From the NCBI GenBank assembly GCA_026874595.1, contig CM049317.1:10576382-10640381 (forward strand): a DNA stretch of 64,000 bases. The letters run 5' to 3'. Within the stretch, counting starts at the first letter, position 1. Every line of letters begins with the position of its first letter. The position numbers and the translations under genes were made by a program. The stretch is from Sipunculus nudus. Lineage: Eukaryota > Annelida > Sipuncula > Golfingiida > Sipunculidae. Under the pieces are notes generated by a model. The model worked only from the letters and a program-made list of their open reading frames with translations. It made no database searches and was not told the DNA's origin. Shown piece by piece: positions 36,101 through 46,039 of this stretch.

Positions 36101-37054
36101 GACCATCGGGCACAGACAGTAGCAGACCTAATTGTCACCGAGTTTGTCACTCGGTTTGGAGTCCCTCAGCAATTACATTCGGACCAGGGGCCTGAATTCG
36201 AGTCACACCTTTTCCAGGAAATGTGTAGTCTGCTGCAAATAGAGAAAACCAGAACTTGTGCTTATAGGCCACAGTCGGATGGGCTCGTAGAAAGGTTCAA
36301 CCGAACCCTCCAGCAGATGCTGTCTCTTTTCGTCAACGACCATCGTGACGACTGGGACGACCACCTCCCATATGTGATGATGGCATACCGGTCTTCGCCT
36401 CAAGAAAGCACCAAGTGCACTCCAAACATGCTCTTCCTTGGTCGTGAGACAACAATGCCGATCGACGTCATGTTTGGCAGACCTCAGGAAGATCAACAGA
36501 TGGAATGCCCAATAGCATATGTTGAATGGGTTCGTCAGGCTGTAGGCAACGCCTTTGAAGTGGCAAGAACAAACCTAAGAGAAAATGCTGTCCGACAAGA
36601 AAGATTGTATAACCGATCGTCAAAAGAAAGGGTATACAGTACAGGGGAATGGGTATGGAGATGGTATCCCCCAAGGGCCAAGGAAAAACTTGGGAAGGGT
36701 TGGACCGGGCCATATTTAGTAATTGAAAAGGTTTCGGATGTTACTTACAAGATCCAGTCCAATGAACGAAGCCCCTTTCTCTTGGTCCATGTGGACCATT
36801 TGAAGAAGTATGAATCAGAAACCTATCCGCATAATTGGCTTACTAGGGAGGAAGAAAGAGAAGACGACGTAGGGCTAGATGAGAGCAGTAGATTCGATGA
36901 TTCCTCTATTAGTCAAGATACTTCTTTACTTCCAGTTTATAGACAGGGTAGTGGCAGTGGTATAGACGATAGAGACACTGCCAGTATCGATGATCCCATT
37001 GCCATTCGGCGAACTCGTAGAATTATCAAACCTAGAGATATTCTTGATTTGTAG
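33080..37054 (+). CDS. pol: Pol polyprotein: protease, RT, RNase H, integrase
   Basis: Copies the element's RNA into DNA and inserts it. The frame is open from 33047 and has no upstream ATG of its own; a TTG at 33119 is not a credible start, so expression as a Gag-Pol fusion by -1 slippage near 33080 is likely. Residues are numbered from 33119. Aspartic protease DTGS at 37-40 with ILGIDF near 109. Reverse transcriptase at about 320-500, with D411 in the first motif and YLDD at 473-476. RNase H with D622, E663 and D688. Integrase zinc domain H893, H900, C930, C933; catalytic core D962, D1022, E1058 (35 residues between the last two); GPY module at 1197-1199. All catalytic residues are present and no stop interrupts the frame. 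It ends at TAG 37052-37054. No chromodomain follows; the C-terminal tail is acidic, then basic. Confidence 0.97.
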   Translation, partial: PGRLAFAARNTSQLNKPSEIRPPVQLNGSNKGCFYLPVRIGHLFLKMLVDTGSPHSLLNGNVFEQLCSWSGGHTLRPAKTRLCTATGMDMQIYGEDEFELHVEGGIYKWNLVVADLCEMDGILGIDFLEGTRAVIDVVAGRLKMSTHEASLLRYTSDGHVAVCVKEEVVIPPSSELIITGYLASSEFHSSATTGNKMIEPKRFSEDTGIAIARALVDVAKEVPIRVMNLNSEAVTLKRGTEVASAQTVEAIEGPTTTKVCITDARKNDKRESTACLPEHLQSLLENASDKLSAMERTQLMQLLCQYSDVFAVPGGMLGRTDLIKHKIDTGDTRPIRLPPRRMAPAQRNIANEEIDKMLSQGVIQESDSPWAAPIVLVKKKDGTTRFCVDYRKLNHVTRKDAFPIPRIDDTLDTLSGAKWFCTMDMASGYWQIQMEEADRCKTAFASHRGLYEFKVMPFGLCCAPGTFSRLMELVLRGLQWDRCLVYLDDIIVFGRTFDQTLENLEKVFSRLRAAGLKLKPKKCHLFREEVDYLGHVVSANGIRCDPSKVAEVQNWDVPQNLTELRSFMGLASYYRKFIKGFSSIAAPLHDLQRKNRAFQWSDKCQAAFDILKGKLTSAPILAYPCDGGNFILDTDSSAVGIGAVLSQIQNGEEKVIAYASLSLNKTQRRYCTTYRELLAAVTFIKYFRTYLGTSKFILRTDHASLKWLLNFRDAENMLARWLSVLTTYDFEIIHRPGARHGNADALSRKPRKCKRGDCPDCAATTSKLKCAPVRRGTSRRNRQQGPPANEPPVNQETESDSSGDEVEVLSQWIGQYTKKELRERQGEDGGIKKIVELKTNSEERPAWTRIAAEGTEFKALWAQWQNLVIEDGILYRKWETEGTSTQTLKQLVLPDRLRHEVFNELHCKRIAGHLGVTKTFFQVKRRFYWPRFKADIYRWCRQCTVCQQRKPGAGPGRAKLQQQPVGMPLERIAVDIMGPLPITDKGNEYIMVLSDYFTKYAEAYAIPDHRAQTVADLIVTEFVTRFGVPQQLHSDQGPEFESHLFQEMCSLLQIEKTRTCAYRPQSDGLVERFNRTLQQMLSLFVNDHRDDWDDHLPYVMMAYRSSPQESTKCTPNMLFLGRETTMPIDVMFGRPQEDQQMECPIAYVEWVRQAVGNAFEVARTNLRENAVRQERLYNRSSKERVYSTGEWVWRWYPPRAKEKLGKGWTGPYLVIEKVSDVTYKIQSNERSPFLLVHVDHLKKYESETYPHNWLTREEEREDDVGLDESSRFDDSSISQDTSLLPVYRQGSGSGIDDRDTASIDDPIAIRRTRRIIKPRDILDL

Positions 37055-37073
37055 TTGTTACTTTAAGTCCTGA

Positions 37074-37094
37074 TTATGTTTCAATAATTTCCAG
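37074..37094 (+). promoter_or_regulatory. Candidate 3' splice site before the third frame
   Basis: The sequence ends TTTCAATAATTTCCAG at 37094, two bases before the ATG at 37097. It has a pyrimidine-leaning tract and a terminal CAG. By analogy with env RNAs of retroviruses and errantiviruses, it could create a spliced message for the 378-aa protein. Inference only. Confidence 0.45.
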
Positions 37095-37096
37095 GT

Positions 37097-38233
37097 ATGG
37101 CGGACGATCAGAAGAGTGGAGGATGGATTCCTGATGTTCTTGAGATGGACTCGGCAGGAGCCAGCCTTGACGACATGCATGGTGACACAGGCGGGCAACT
37201 TGACAATGAAATTTGCGACCTACAGCAGGAGTGTGGCGGAGAAGTGTTTGAGAATGCTGAAATGAAGGACCAACACCCAAAGTCAGTTGCACCTGATGAC
37301 ATAGCCGCTTTGCCGGCTGGAGCCACACAGGAGGAACATAGGCCGAGTTGGTCTCCTGGGAAAAAGTGTCCAGTATTGGGGTGCCGCCGGAAGGAACCAA
37401 TAAAACGATTCAGTAATTACTGTAGGCATTTCGCTGAAACGCACATGGATAAGATGGCATGGTACTGGGAGTGCCCGATCGAGGCAGGTCACTGGCGCGT
37501 GCGAAGGCGAAGTGACATGGCTAGGCATCTGCGGAATGCGCATAGCATTCTAGCAGAAAGGGAAGTGCAGCGGTTGTTACAACGGTGCCACAGATCGAGA
37601 CGACCGAACCCTTTGTATATAGACCCGGGTAAGGTGCCCCCACCAGTAAATACAGTAGAAGATACACCCAGGAACAATCATGATGCGGCACCAACTGTCA
37701 GATCCGTAATTCGGAGGGTGCATGAGCGGCCAGACACCAGACCACACCACCAAACCCTACAAACAAAAACATCAAAAGAACGATCGTCTGCAGAACGAAA
37801 GACGCACCCAGCCGCATCCGTCGGTAGTAGACATGAAGCAAGAGAGAAACCTGTTAGACAGCACGAGGGGGAAGTCACTGAAACAGCTTTGTCGACCGTT
37901 AACCGAGGCGCGACAGCAATCCCAACATCAAACCAAAGAGGATTTCCGATGGACGTTGATAAACCAATGTCATGGATTCCCCAGAATATTGACGAAATAC
38001 CAGGCTTCCTGACATGGCTTGGTAACTTTACTGTCAGGCTCGATGAAGTTAAAGAGGAAGCCCGACGTCGACTGATGGAGCATGGAGGGAAGGAATCACT
38101 GAAGAAAGCGTATCAACAGGAGTTCATAAAACGGAGGAAAGCGGATCAAGAAATCGCCCGTCTTCGACGACAGCTTGAGCAAGCGCAGAAGGAGAAGACC
38201 GATAACCAGGACCCCAAGTCACTCAGTGCTTAA
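37097..38233 (+). CDS. Third frame in env position: zinc-finger, coiled-coil protein (378 aa)
   Basis: An intact frame 42 nt after pol, with several stops between, so readthrough is unlikely. There is no signal peptide, membrane anchor or Cys-rich ectodomain, so it is not an envelope. An acidic N terminus (1-80) precedes a C2H2-like unit: C91, C96, H111, H116. A second unit follows with C126, H132, H144, H149, in which His takes the place of the second Cys. Then come a basic, disordered section (about 150-300) and a charged helical C terminus (about 315-370), likely coiled coil. I infer nucleic-acid binding and self-association; its role in the element is unknown. A good splice acceptor (TTATGTTTCAATAATTTCCAG) ends 2 nt before the ATG, so a spliced subgenomic RNA is plausible. 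A candidate donor AACAG/GTAAAT lies at 30596/30597 in the LTR. Confidence 0.85.
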   Translation: MADDQKSGGWIPDVLEMDSAGASLDDMHGDTGGQLDNEICDLQQECGGEVFENAEMKDQHPKSVAPDDIAALPAGATQEEHRPSWSPGKKCPVLGCRRKEPIKRFSNYCRHFAETHMDKMAWYWECPIEAGHWRVRRRSDMARHLRNAHSILAEREVQRLLQRCHRSRRPNPLYIDPGKVPPPVNTVEDTPRNNHDAAPTVRSVIRRVHERPDTRPHHQTLQTKTSKERSSAERKTHPAASVGSRHEAREKPVRQHEGEVTETALSTVNRGATAIPTSNQRGFPMDVDKPMSWIPQNIDEIPGFLTWLGNFTVRLDEVKEEARRRLMEHGGKESLKKAYQQEFIKRRKADQEIARLRRQLEQAQKEKTDNQDPKSLSA

Positions 38234-38697
38234 CATGAATGTTGATGTAATATGTGTGTTTTTATATCTTGTTTTCAGGTATTTGTGTAAGCTAGTGTTT
38301 TTACGGATATTTTTGATACATTTACAGTTTATTTAGGTAGATTTAGACTGGTCTATATTATGATTATTTTATATATATATGTGTGTAAACTGAGAATACA
38401 TTAAGGTGAGAACACATTTTTTAATATCTACCTCTTCATATGGCTGGTGACTAGTAACAAAATGATGTGTTTATTTTGCTTGGGTGTTAAGTAACTGAAA
38501 CACCGATTATCATGAGCTGTACGCTTTGTTCGTAAGAATGATGAAATGTTATTCTTGTATACGTTTAATCGTTAGTAGGCCGTGAATCATCATAGCCTAG
38601 TCTTGTTATCCGAGAGTGGTTAAATGTATTGATAGCAGGATTTTACTTTATTATCGGTTACTAATCGAAACCTTCAACTCGAGGACGAGTTGAGTGT
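38234..38697 (+). other. 3' untranslated part of the retrotransposon
   Basis: 464 bp between the third frame and the polypurine tract, AT-rich and without a coding frame. GAGGACGAGTTGAGTGTGGG just before the polypurine tract contains a short inverted repeat (CTCGAGGACGAG). Confidence 0.7.
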
Positions 38698-38709
38698 GGG
38701 AGGGGGGAA
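38698..38709 (+). promoter_or_regulatory. Polypurine tract
   Basis: GGGAGGGGGGAA abuts the 3' LTR exactly. It is the expected primer for plus-strand DNA synthesis during reverse transcription. Confidence 0.95.
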
Positions 38710-39934
38710 TGTGACGTTTTCGATGCAGGCAAGCTGGGTACTAGCGGGTGCTTACTGAGTTCATTGAGTGGGGAGCGTGGCTGAGATAAGCGAGTAGGTC
38801 AAACCATGTACAGGGCAGGGTGAGCAACACCTTGGACACGGTTATATGTGCATCTTCCGTGCTCGCTGTTACGCCATACAGGCAAAAGGCTTAATTGGTC
38901 ATCATCTTTCTTTTATTATGTTTTTTTTATGTTAATATAATACAGGTTTTCTCTCAATACGGGCTATTGCTGTGGTGATTTCAACCCGACACCCCTGTTT
39001 CCATAAATGGACTATCCTGTCTCGGCAGTTGTGACCTGCTGTCGTGTTTTGTCTGACAAGCGACCGTTTATCGTGCTATGGTCAGTTTCTGTGAAAATAA
39101 ATGGTTCATCTTTCACCTATTATAAATTAAGCTAGTAACATTAGTATTAATTTCTTGTAAGAATCGTATTTTGGATTACGTAAAAGTTAAAGATAAATAG
39201 CTTTTTATATGCATGGAAACCGGGACTATATGCCGACGCATGATTAACAGAAAAGTAACCGGGTTGTCGCGCATTGATACAGGGAGGGTTTTATAATGTA
39301 ATAACAGGTAAATCTGACCAAATTACCCTACGTGGATTAATATGAAAAATGCTAGACATGTGTTGAGAAATTGCGCAGTTTTTAACAAACTAGGGAGAGG
39401 TGCGCGCAACACAGAAGGAACTGGACGTAATTTTAATTGATGTTTAGAAGTTAGGACACAGTTAACGCGGTAAGAATACATTTCTTCACTAGTAACTGGC
39501 TCTCCGTGACGGAGTTGGCTAGTTTACAAGGCTGTTTTACGTAGATTTAGGGGGTCATTAATTGGTAAACCTGTTATTGTAGGATACAGCTTAGGCAGGA
39601 CTGTTGTATAATGACACAGCTGCTCTGACCATCACCATTACATGTTTGATTGCTGTGTAAATTCAATAAACCCAATAATTTAAATTTGTATTTGTAGTTT
39701 CGTCTTTTATTATACTTTGAGGCCCCTGCTTAACTCCCCTTCCCCTGAATTCTTCATTCTGTACATAGTAGCCCCAATCCAGAGATCGTTCCGCCTGGTG
39801 GGCTGATATATGGCTAGTGGCGACCAAACCACCCATCGACCTAATCACAACGAGAAGACACGCCTTAACGCCACTTGTCCAGTTAACCCACCTCGGTTGT
39901 CACACTAGCCCTGGCCGGAGCTAGGGTCGCTACA
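38710..39934 (+). repeat. 3' LTR
   Basis: 1225 bp, matching the 5' LTR without a difference that I could find. It ends GGGTCGCTACA, followed by the ATAT target duplication. It carries the AATAAA at 39665-39670 that should terminate element transcripts. Confidence 0.97.
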
Positions 39935-40418
39935 ATATCAGTATGTCAAGTAAAGGTATTAAATGTGCATGTTTTGTGATATTTAAAGGGAAGTTTTATA
40001 GAGATTTATAGGAATTGAACTGAAGTTGTCGGCAAATCAGCTGCTTATATATGCTTATAAGCAGACATTGGGTAATGTGTGAAAGTACAAACAATTCATG
40101 AGATGTCATATCAGAGGATATGCATATTCTTTGATTAAAGGTAATTAAGAGTGAAGCATTATAACAGCTGTTTATATACAGGTGTGGTTATGATCAAACA
40201 AATGATCCGTGTTTGAAAATAAACAACTGAGGATATGTTAAATAAATGGCCCGGATCAGCTTATTACTTGATCAAAGGTAATCAATCTTACACCACACCC
40301 AATTAAAGCTGTTGAGTCTATTTTGTTGTGAGATGATGCAAGAAATATCCACGCCAAATGGTAATTCTTATATATAGGCCAGCAAAATATCAATTGCCGG
40401 CTGTTAAGCCACTTCCTA
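39935..40418. mobile_element. Right part of the interrupted inverted-repeat element
   Basis: Continues the element split by the gypsy insertion and ends TGCCGGCTGTTAAGCCACTT, then CCTA, the inverted copy of the left end. ATATAGGCCAGCAAAATAT just inside this end matches, inverted, ATATTTTGCTGGTCTATAT just left of the retrotransposon (29974-29992). The inverted repeat therefore extends beyond the terminal 24 bp, while the left arm carries ~170 bp of extra hairpin sequence. No coding frame. Confidence 0.75.
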
Positions 40419-41271
40419 ATAGTTTAATATGCCGCTCTTTCACGTTGTCCAGAAACAGAACTGACCAGATATATGTCACGCGCCATCGGTCAATCTGACC
40501 TATCGGCCGGTCGATGCACTGATGGGTCGTCTATCGGCTGATGGACAACCCGTCGGCCGATTGGCTTGCGCCATCGGTCAATCTCATATCTTATATTTCC
40601 GTTAAAAAATACAATAAAATCACGTTGAAAAACGACGCAATATTTTAATTTTAAAGTGTAAACCTTCTAACCTTGCGATATATTATAGTTTAATTACCCT
40701 GAACCCCCCCCTCTGTGGGTAAGGTGCCATGCACTAGCTATTATAGGTGATGCATGATAGAGTATAACAGCGCAAACGGGCTCAATACTAAATTTAGGGG
40801 TTTCAATGCTGATAATGCATATTATTTATTGTTTAAGTGTCATAATTTGTTTAAAAGTATAAGTACATAATCCAATATTTATTTTATCTGTGGCGTATGC
40901 CTTTGCTTTCTCTTCGACTGTGGAAATGCTTACGTAAATGGAATATTTATCTGATAAAACAATCGACATCAGAACAACCATCATTCAAAACCTACACCGT
41001 TTGTCACAGGAGTAAATAACTTATGTAGACCTATAATATTGAAACAAAACCCGCGACCTGATATGTTGCCATGAACCTTGTCCTTTATTAACATTTTACA
41101 ACTCAACCCTTGGGCGGCTTTAACCTTTATTAATAGTTGATAGCCGTCCATATTGACTACAAGGGCAGACATCGAATCTCTGGCCTGAACCACAAAACGG
41201 GTACAATTTTGATCAACATGTACCAGTGGTACATACGTAACTGTGATATCTATTTGTTTTCCTACACATAT
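40419..41271. other. Non-coding stretch
   Basis: No gene supported. 40490-40590 repeats CGCCATCGGTCAATCT twice (near 40480 and 40570) with ATCGGC/GTCGGCCGAT words between, a small degenerate repeat. Confidence 0.5.
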
Positions 41272-41714
41272 TTTAAAGGGGGCCCTATCACCTATCTGAT
41301 TTTTATCAACTAAAGGAGCTTTTATAAAAAATAGGTCAGAAAACGTGGATATCTCGCACACAGGCTGCTTGTTTTGTTTATATCAACATATTTATAACAT
41401 GTGGGGGCCCGCCAAAATAATCAAAACAAAATCAACAAGGGCATCTGGCATCAAGTCAGATGAGACAGAGCTTGGTGTTTTGCAACAAGTGACCTTATTA
41501 CCTCCGCATATATGCAACCTACCACCTTGGGCTAATGCTTTCCCATTTTTCAACATAAACAAGTTCATCAACAAGTTCATACATCCTTCACGAAGGCATT
41601 ATGAGACTTTTCACAGCCAAAATAACCCTTATAGGCCATTAATATTTACACGGAGGAAGCCAGAAAGTATATACTTTTTTTTACAAAAGGTTGGTGAATG
41701 GGTACCTTTAATCA
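41272..41714 (+). mobile_element. Dispersed repeat, family 2, plus-strand copy
   Basis: Starts TTTAAAGGGGGCCCTATCAC and ends GGGTACCTTTAATC, which form short imperfect inverted ends. The interior words AGCTTTTATAAAAAATAGG, AGGCTGCTTGTTTTG, GCCCGCCAAAATAATC, ATCTGGCATCAAGTCAGAT, CAACAAGTGACCTT, CATACATCCTTCACG and GAGGAAGCCAGAAA match the copy at 56.4 kb. Its 125-codon open frame is not conserved between copies, so I read it as non-coding. Confidence 0.8.
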
Positions 41715-43740
41715 TCATTTAACATTAACGTCCTGTACCAAAAAGGTATATAGTCCCATCTATAGCACGTACCCGTTTTAACGTTGGTACATGTCCGCGT
41801 GACAAGTTCGTCCCGAGGCGGGTTTTCCGTGGGCCGAGTTCAAATGGGTCGAGTTTCGTGTCTCTGATAAATGGAATTTTTGGCAGATGGCGCTGCGATA
41901 GACCCTTTCGCAAAATAATGACACTTGTCCTCAGGCTTTATGGGCAATATTAAGTATTATAAGATCTTGTTTATAATATTATATATCCAAGCTACGGTGA
42001 CAACTCTTCTCCATTAGGAATAAAAGAGCTTATTGGTTTTTATAAAGCAATAGATGGCGATGTGGTGTTTAAAAGTGTTTATCTATTTTAACAGGTAACT
42101 AAAGAGGCCTGACATCCCCGTGTCACCAGCATCTGAGCGACAATGTGAAATACGCGATCTGCCTTGAAATATATGTAAGAGTTAAAAAAGTATATATCAT
42201 GCAAGTTGTCAAATCTATCACCTGTTAATTTTACTGTGAACAAAGTACGTTTTAGGAAAATGAACCGCATTGGAGAACTAGCGTAAACGGGGAGAAAAAG
42301 AATAATAATTCTCCTGAGGGTTTTGCACCCCGATAGACCTCACAAAGTCCCCTGAAAAAATCTGAACGCGCATAGTGATATAGAAATAAACTCATAAATC
42401 CCATCAAATACTGGGTTATATATATATAGGTTATCACACGCACTTTATGCTTATGTTAAGGCTTACGACAAGGCCAGTCTTAAGTTTATTTACACATTAC
42501 TGTATGTGCCACAATTGGGTTTGTTCTCATTGCGTCCGCCAGGTTATGCGTTCATTTCCCGTTCGTGGGTGTGTATGTGTGCGTGTGTTTGTTTGTTTGT
42601 GTTGTGCCTTACTGAAAGGCGCCACGACAGAAGAAGTATGAATTCATCGCCTATGTCGTCATTTCCTCCTGCAGGCACTGGTTCATGATTTATTTTTGTG
42701 AAATGCATTGAACGGATTTCTAAGTTAATTGGTGTATCTGTCCCGGCATGACTGACACAACTCCTCACTTGACGGGAAAATATAAATCGGGGAATTTAAA
42801 ATAAATATTTGTAGCATTGGAAATATTAAAAAATTCAAATGAGCATTATTTAAAAAAAATCATTTGAAACACTCCAGTATAATGATGATCCATGTATTGA
42901 ATTTTCTAGCCTAAGACAGGAGTGGGCAGCCGTGTTCAACAAGGCGACACCTGCCTACTATTGAATGAACTACAATAGTCAAATGAATTGTCTGGCATAC
43001 CTGGCAAAACTCCCTGTTCCTAATATCAGTCCAAAAGTTGTTTTAAGTTCATATTAGACCCAATGAAGTATCCATTAAGTACATCGTAGTACGGTTTTCT
43101 TTCCTTCATATACATATATTTTTAAATTTTAATTCAAACTAACATGATATTTTAACATTTTTAAAAATTCTTGTCGTTTAATAAGTACGTTATTTTGGAA
43201 CCCCATTAACAGCAAGCCAATTTTTAGCGGATCATATCTCAAAACTGCTCTTTTATGTGTCTATCAACACTAAAACTGGAATTTTAAATTTTTGATTCAA
43301 TCAAAATTTAAATTTCATTTTTTCAACCAAAAAGACACACGGGTATATATCCTTTACATAATCCTTATCGTGGTAGTCTCATGTTCTGATATTTTTGCAC
43401 TTATTTAACCTCACTTGTCCGAATTTTTTATTCAGAGGTATTAACATATATGTGTTGGCATTTGTTAGCTGATTTAATTTGACCCAACATCATATGTTAG
43501 AGCATTTGTTACAAGTGTGGCGTGCAACATATAAAAACAATCTGGCGTCGTTTTAGTGCTAATTTATATGCTATATATCTAATAAAAATATATAATTCTG
43601 TCATATCTGTCTGTTGCTGATAATGTCACTTGCATGGGGTTAAGGTCAACAAAAAAATTTAGCACTTTTTTTAAATTGCTACTTCGCATTTATGAGCTCT
43701 GTGAAATATCTTAAAGATATTTCTTGGAAAAATAAGAACA
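41715..43740. other. Non-coding stretch
   Basis: No gene supported. GGCAGATGGCGCTGC at 41882-41896 is a CTCF-like word. 42560-42605 is GT-rich. Confidence 0.5.
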
Positions 43741-45335
43741 TCTGTCAGGGAGACCAAAGAAAACAAGTTTTCAACGGCGTCAGCAGGTGGCGCTAGCTAG
43801 CGTTCCTCTCCTGTCTGTATAAGCGTGGACCCGGTGCACATAGCGCTTAACTGCGAAGGTTTCCCTTTCTTGTTAACTCAATCTCTGTGGCCGATGGATA
43901 GGTGACAGTATTATTCTGAAAATCTGAAAAAAAAAAACAGATGAGTATGTGACAAAAACGCTTTGTTTTACCAGTGGATAGCGTGTCGTTTCATGATAAC
44001 AGTGAACGGCGTTAAAATCCTTGTGCAGGCATGATCCACTTACAGTGGACTTTCACCCTCTTTTCGCCCTGATGTTTCGATCGTCACTGTATATTCATAA
44101 AAATATGGTCCTACAGTCATACACATGCATTCTTTTCATCAGGAACGGCTGGTCTTACCGTAATTAAGGGTTAGACTGTTGATGATGTGGCGGGGAGCGT
44201 CAGCGCGTGCCCGGGGTTTTGAGGACATGGGACTACACGCGTTCAGGGCGCGTGCCAGTGAATACGAGCATTATGTGAGAGCGCTGTGACTGAGTGCGAG
44301 AGCGGGCTCCTGGTGTTACGTGGGACAAGATTTTCTTGATTTTGAGAGTGTGCGCATGACAAAGACATCCCCTACAAAAGCTAACAAATCTGAGAAGCGT
44401 GTGTGGGTTTTCAGTGGGTAATGGGTATACTTGACAGTTAAATGGAGGTCGGGAGAGGAGATACTCAATATTAAAGGGATATTTCCACATGCTATGTGTG
44501 ATAAATCAGAAGCGGATCCAAGGGGAGGGGGGCGGGGGTCCAGGGGGCCCGAACCTGCCATCACCTTTTTTTGTCAACTGCAGGAACCTTTATTAAGGGT
44601 TTCACACAAATGTTTTACGGCCTGCCCCCCCCCCCCCCCCCGCCCTTTTCTGGTAAATATGGATGAAGAATAATGTATTCTCCTGGTAATATTCCGTTCT
44701 GAAACCGTTTCCTTGCCCCTGTACACAAAAGGATATAAGCTTGACGGGGTTCGGCCAATGGTGCAAAAAAATACATATAGCGAGTATGCCACCTGGTGGC
44801 CGTACTGCGCAATTTTGCCAATAAAGATTTTGCAAGCGTCTAACCGGTATTTATTTTGTGTTTCTTCTTTCTCTTCTTGTTGGAGAGTTGTCGCGCATGC
44901 GCAGGATCGGACGTCTAGTCACGCAGTGTTGTTTTAGTAAATTACGGGACATGTGTTTACTCACGCATAAAACCACAATAGTGATTTGCATGGAGATAAC
45001 AATTCCGTGTGCTCGGATGGTTTTGCTTGGAAAGTAGTGTATTCAGCCACAATGAACAAACAGTGTGAGATAACACAAATTTTACTTCAAATACTTTGGA
45101 TCTTACTCTTAATCTTTATGGATCGCATGCTTGGATATGGTTGCGTGTTTCTAATTGAGTATCAGGAAAACATGAGTACATTTTCTGAGTGTTTTGATAA
45201 CATTGGTTTGACTGAGGACTATGCATTTGAATTTATGGCTTGCACTTATTTTACGTCTGAAAGTTAATCCAGTTAGTATAGTTGAATATATGAATAGGGG
45301 CATTTAGTTGGTATTTGCTTTAAGTTATGGGTGTA

Positions 45336-45337
<2 letters not shown>
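43741..45337. other. Non-coding stretch with CTCF-like words and a poly-C tract
   Basis: CAGCAGGTGGCGCTAG at 43781-43796 is a close match to the known CTCF core. GCCACCTGGTGGC at 44788-44800 is palindromic. A cytosine run lies at 44625-44642. A 93-codon frame at 44986-45267 has no recognisable domain. 44160-44540 is less AT-rich, but no exon is evident. Confidence 0.5.

Positions 45338-45397
<60 letters not shown>
45338..45397. repeat. (TA)n-(TG)n microsatellite
   Basis: (TA)n at 45338-45373 running into (TG)n to 45397. Seen directly. Confidence 0.97.
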
Positions 45398-46039
45398 TAC
45401 AGTGAATATCTGAATTCAGGGAATACTCTTAATCAGTAAATCTTAATAATAAATTCACCCTTAATCTTAGAGATACACGTATTTCCGAGACATTTCAGTA
45501 AATACACGTAAATACACGGATTCCCCGAGTCCGTAAAAATACGGAGCAATACAGAGACGTAAAGATGGAAGTGTACCCGAGGTGTACCGAATGAACCTGA
45601 AAACACTTCTCCGTATTAGTCTTGAGATATATATAAGACATGTTCAAAATAGGATCGTTACCTTCGAATTCTATACAACGTTTATCTTAAAATTAAATAC
45701 CTGCAAAAAAATATACATTTTAAATTTTCATCATAGTTTAGAAACCGGATCCAGCAGATAAACGCTTCATTATATTGGACAATTATTACTCAAAATTAAT
45801 CCTTCTGTATTGTTATAATTTTTCTACGTTGTATTAGATATAAAAGTAATATTAAATTCTAGGTTATCAACCGATTCAGTCCAACAGTTAAATTTAACCT
45901 GGCGATCAGTGAAACGCCTTATCTCCCTTGCCCGTTTTTTCACTAAAGAGAATAGCCATATTAGTACCAACATATCGTCAACAGGCGGCGCTAGCGTGCT
46001 GAGCCACTGAGTAAGCCAGGGGACAAACGCTGAAGAGAG
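45398..46039. other. AT-rich non-coding stretch
   Basis: No gene. Degenerate AATACACG words repeat at 45466-45510. CAACAGGCGGCGCTAG at 45979-45994 is CTCF-like. Confidence 0.5.

Larger units (their letters stand above)
29999..39934 (+). mobile_element. Complete Ty3/gypsy-type LTR retrotransposon
   Basis: A 9936-bp element, apparently intact: LTR (29999-31223), primer binding site, gag, protease/RT/RNase H/integrase, a third frame, polypurine tract and LTR (38710-39934). ATAT flanks it on both sides (29995-29998 and 39935-39938), the expected 4-bp target duplication. The domain order PR-RT-RH-IN defines Ty3/gypsy, not Ty1/copia or BEL. I saw no difference between the LTRs, and all three main frames are open, so the insertion looks recent and possibly still able to move. 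The sublineage is not assigned. A GPY/F module is present after the integrase core and no chromodomain was seen. Confidence 0.97.

Noticed and set aside
37097-38233. Envelope glycoprotein
   Set aside because: No signal peptide, no membrane segment and no extracellular Cys pattern. Zinc-binding Cys/His units are seen instead.
41345-41722. 125-codon frame in the family 2 repeat
   Set aside because: The matching copy at 56.4 kb breaks the frame, so it is not under coding selection.
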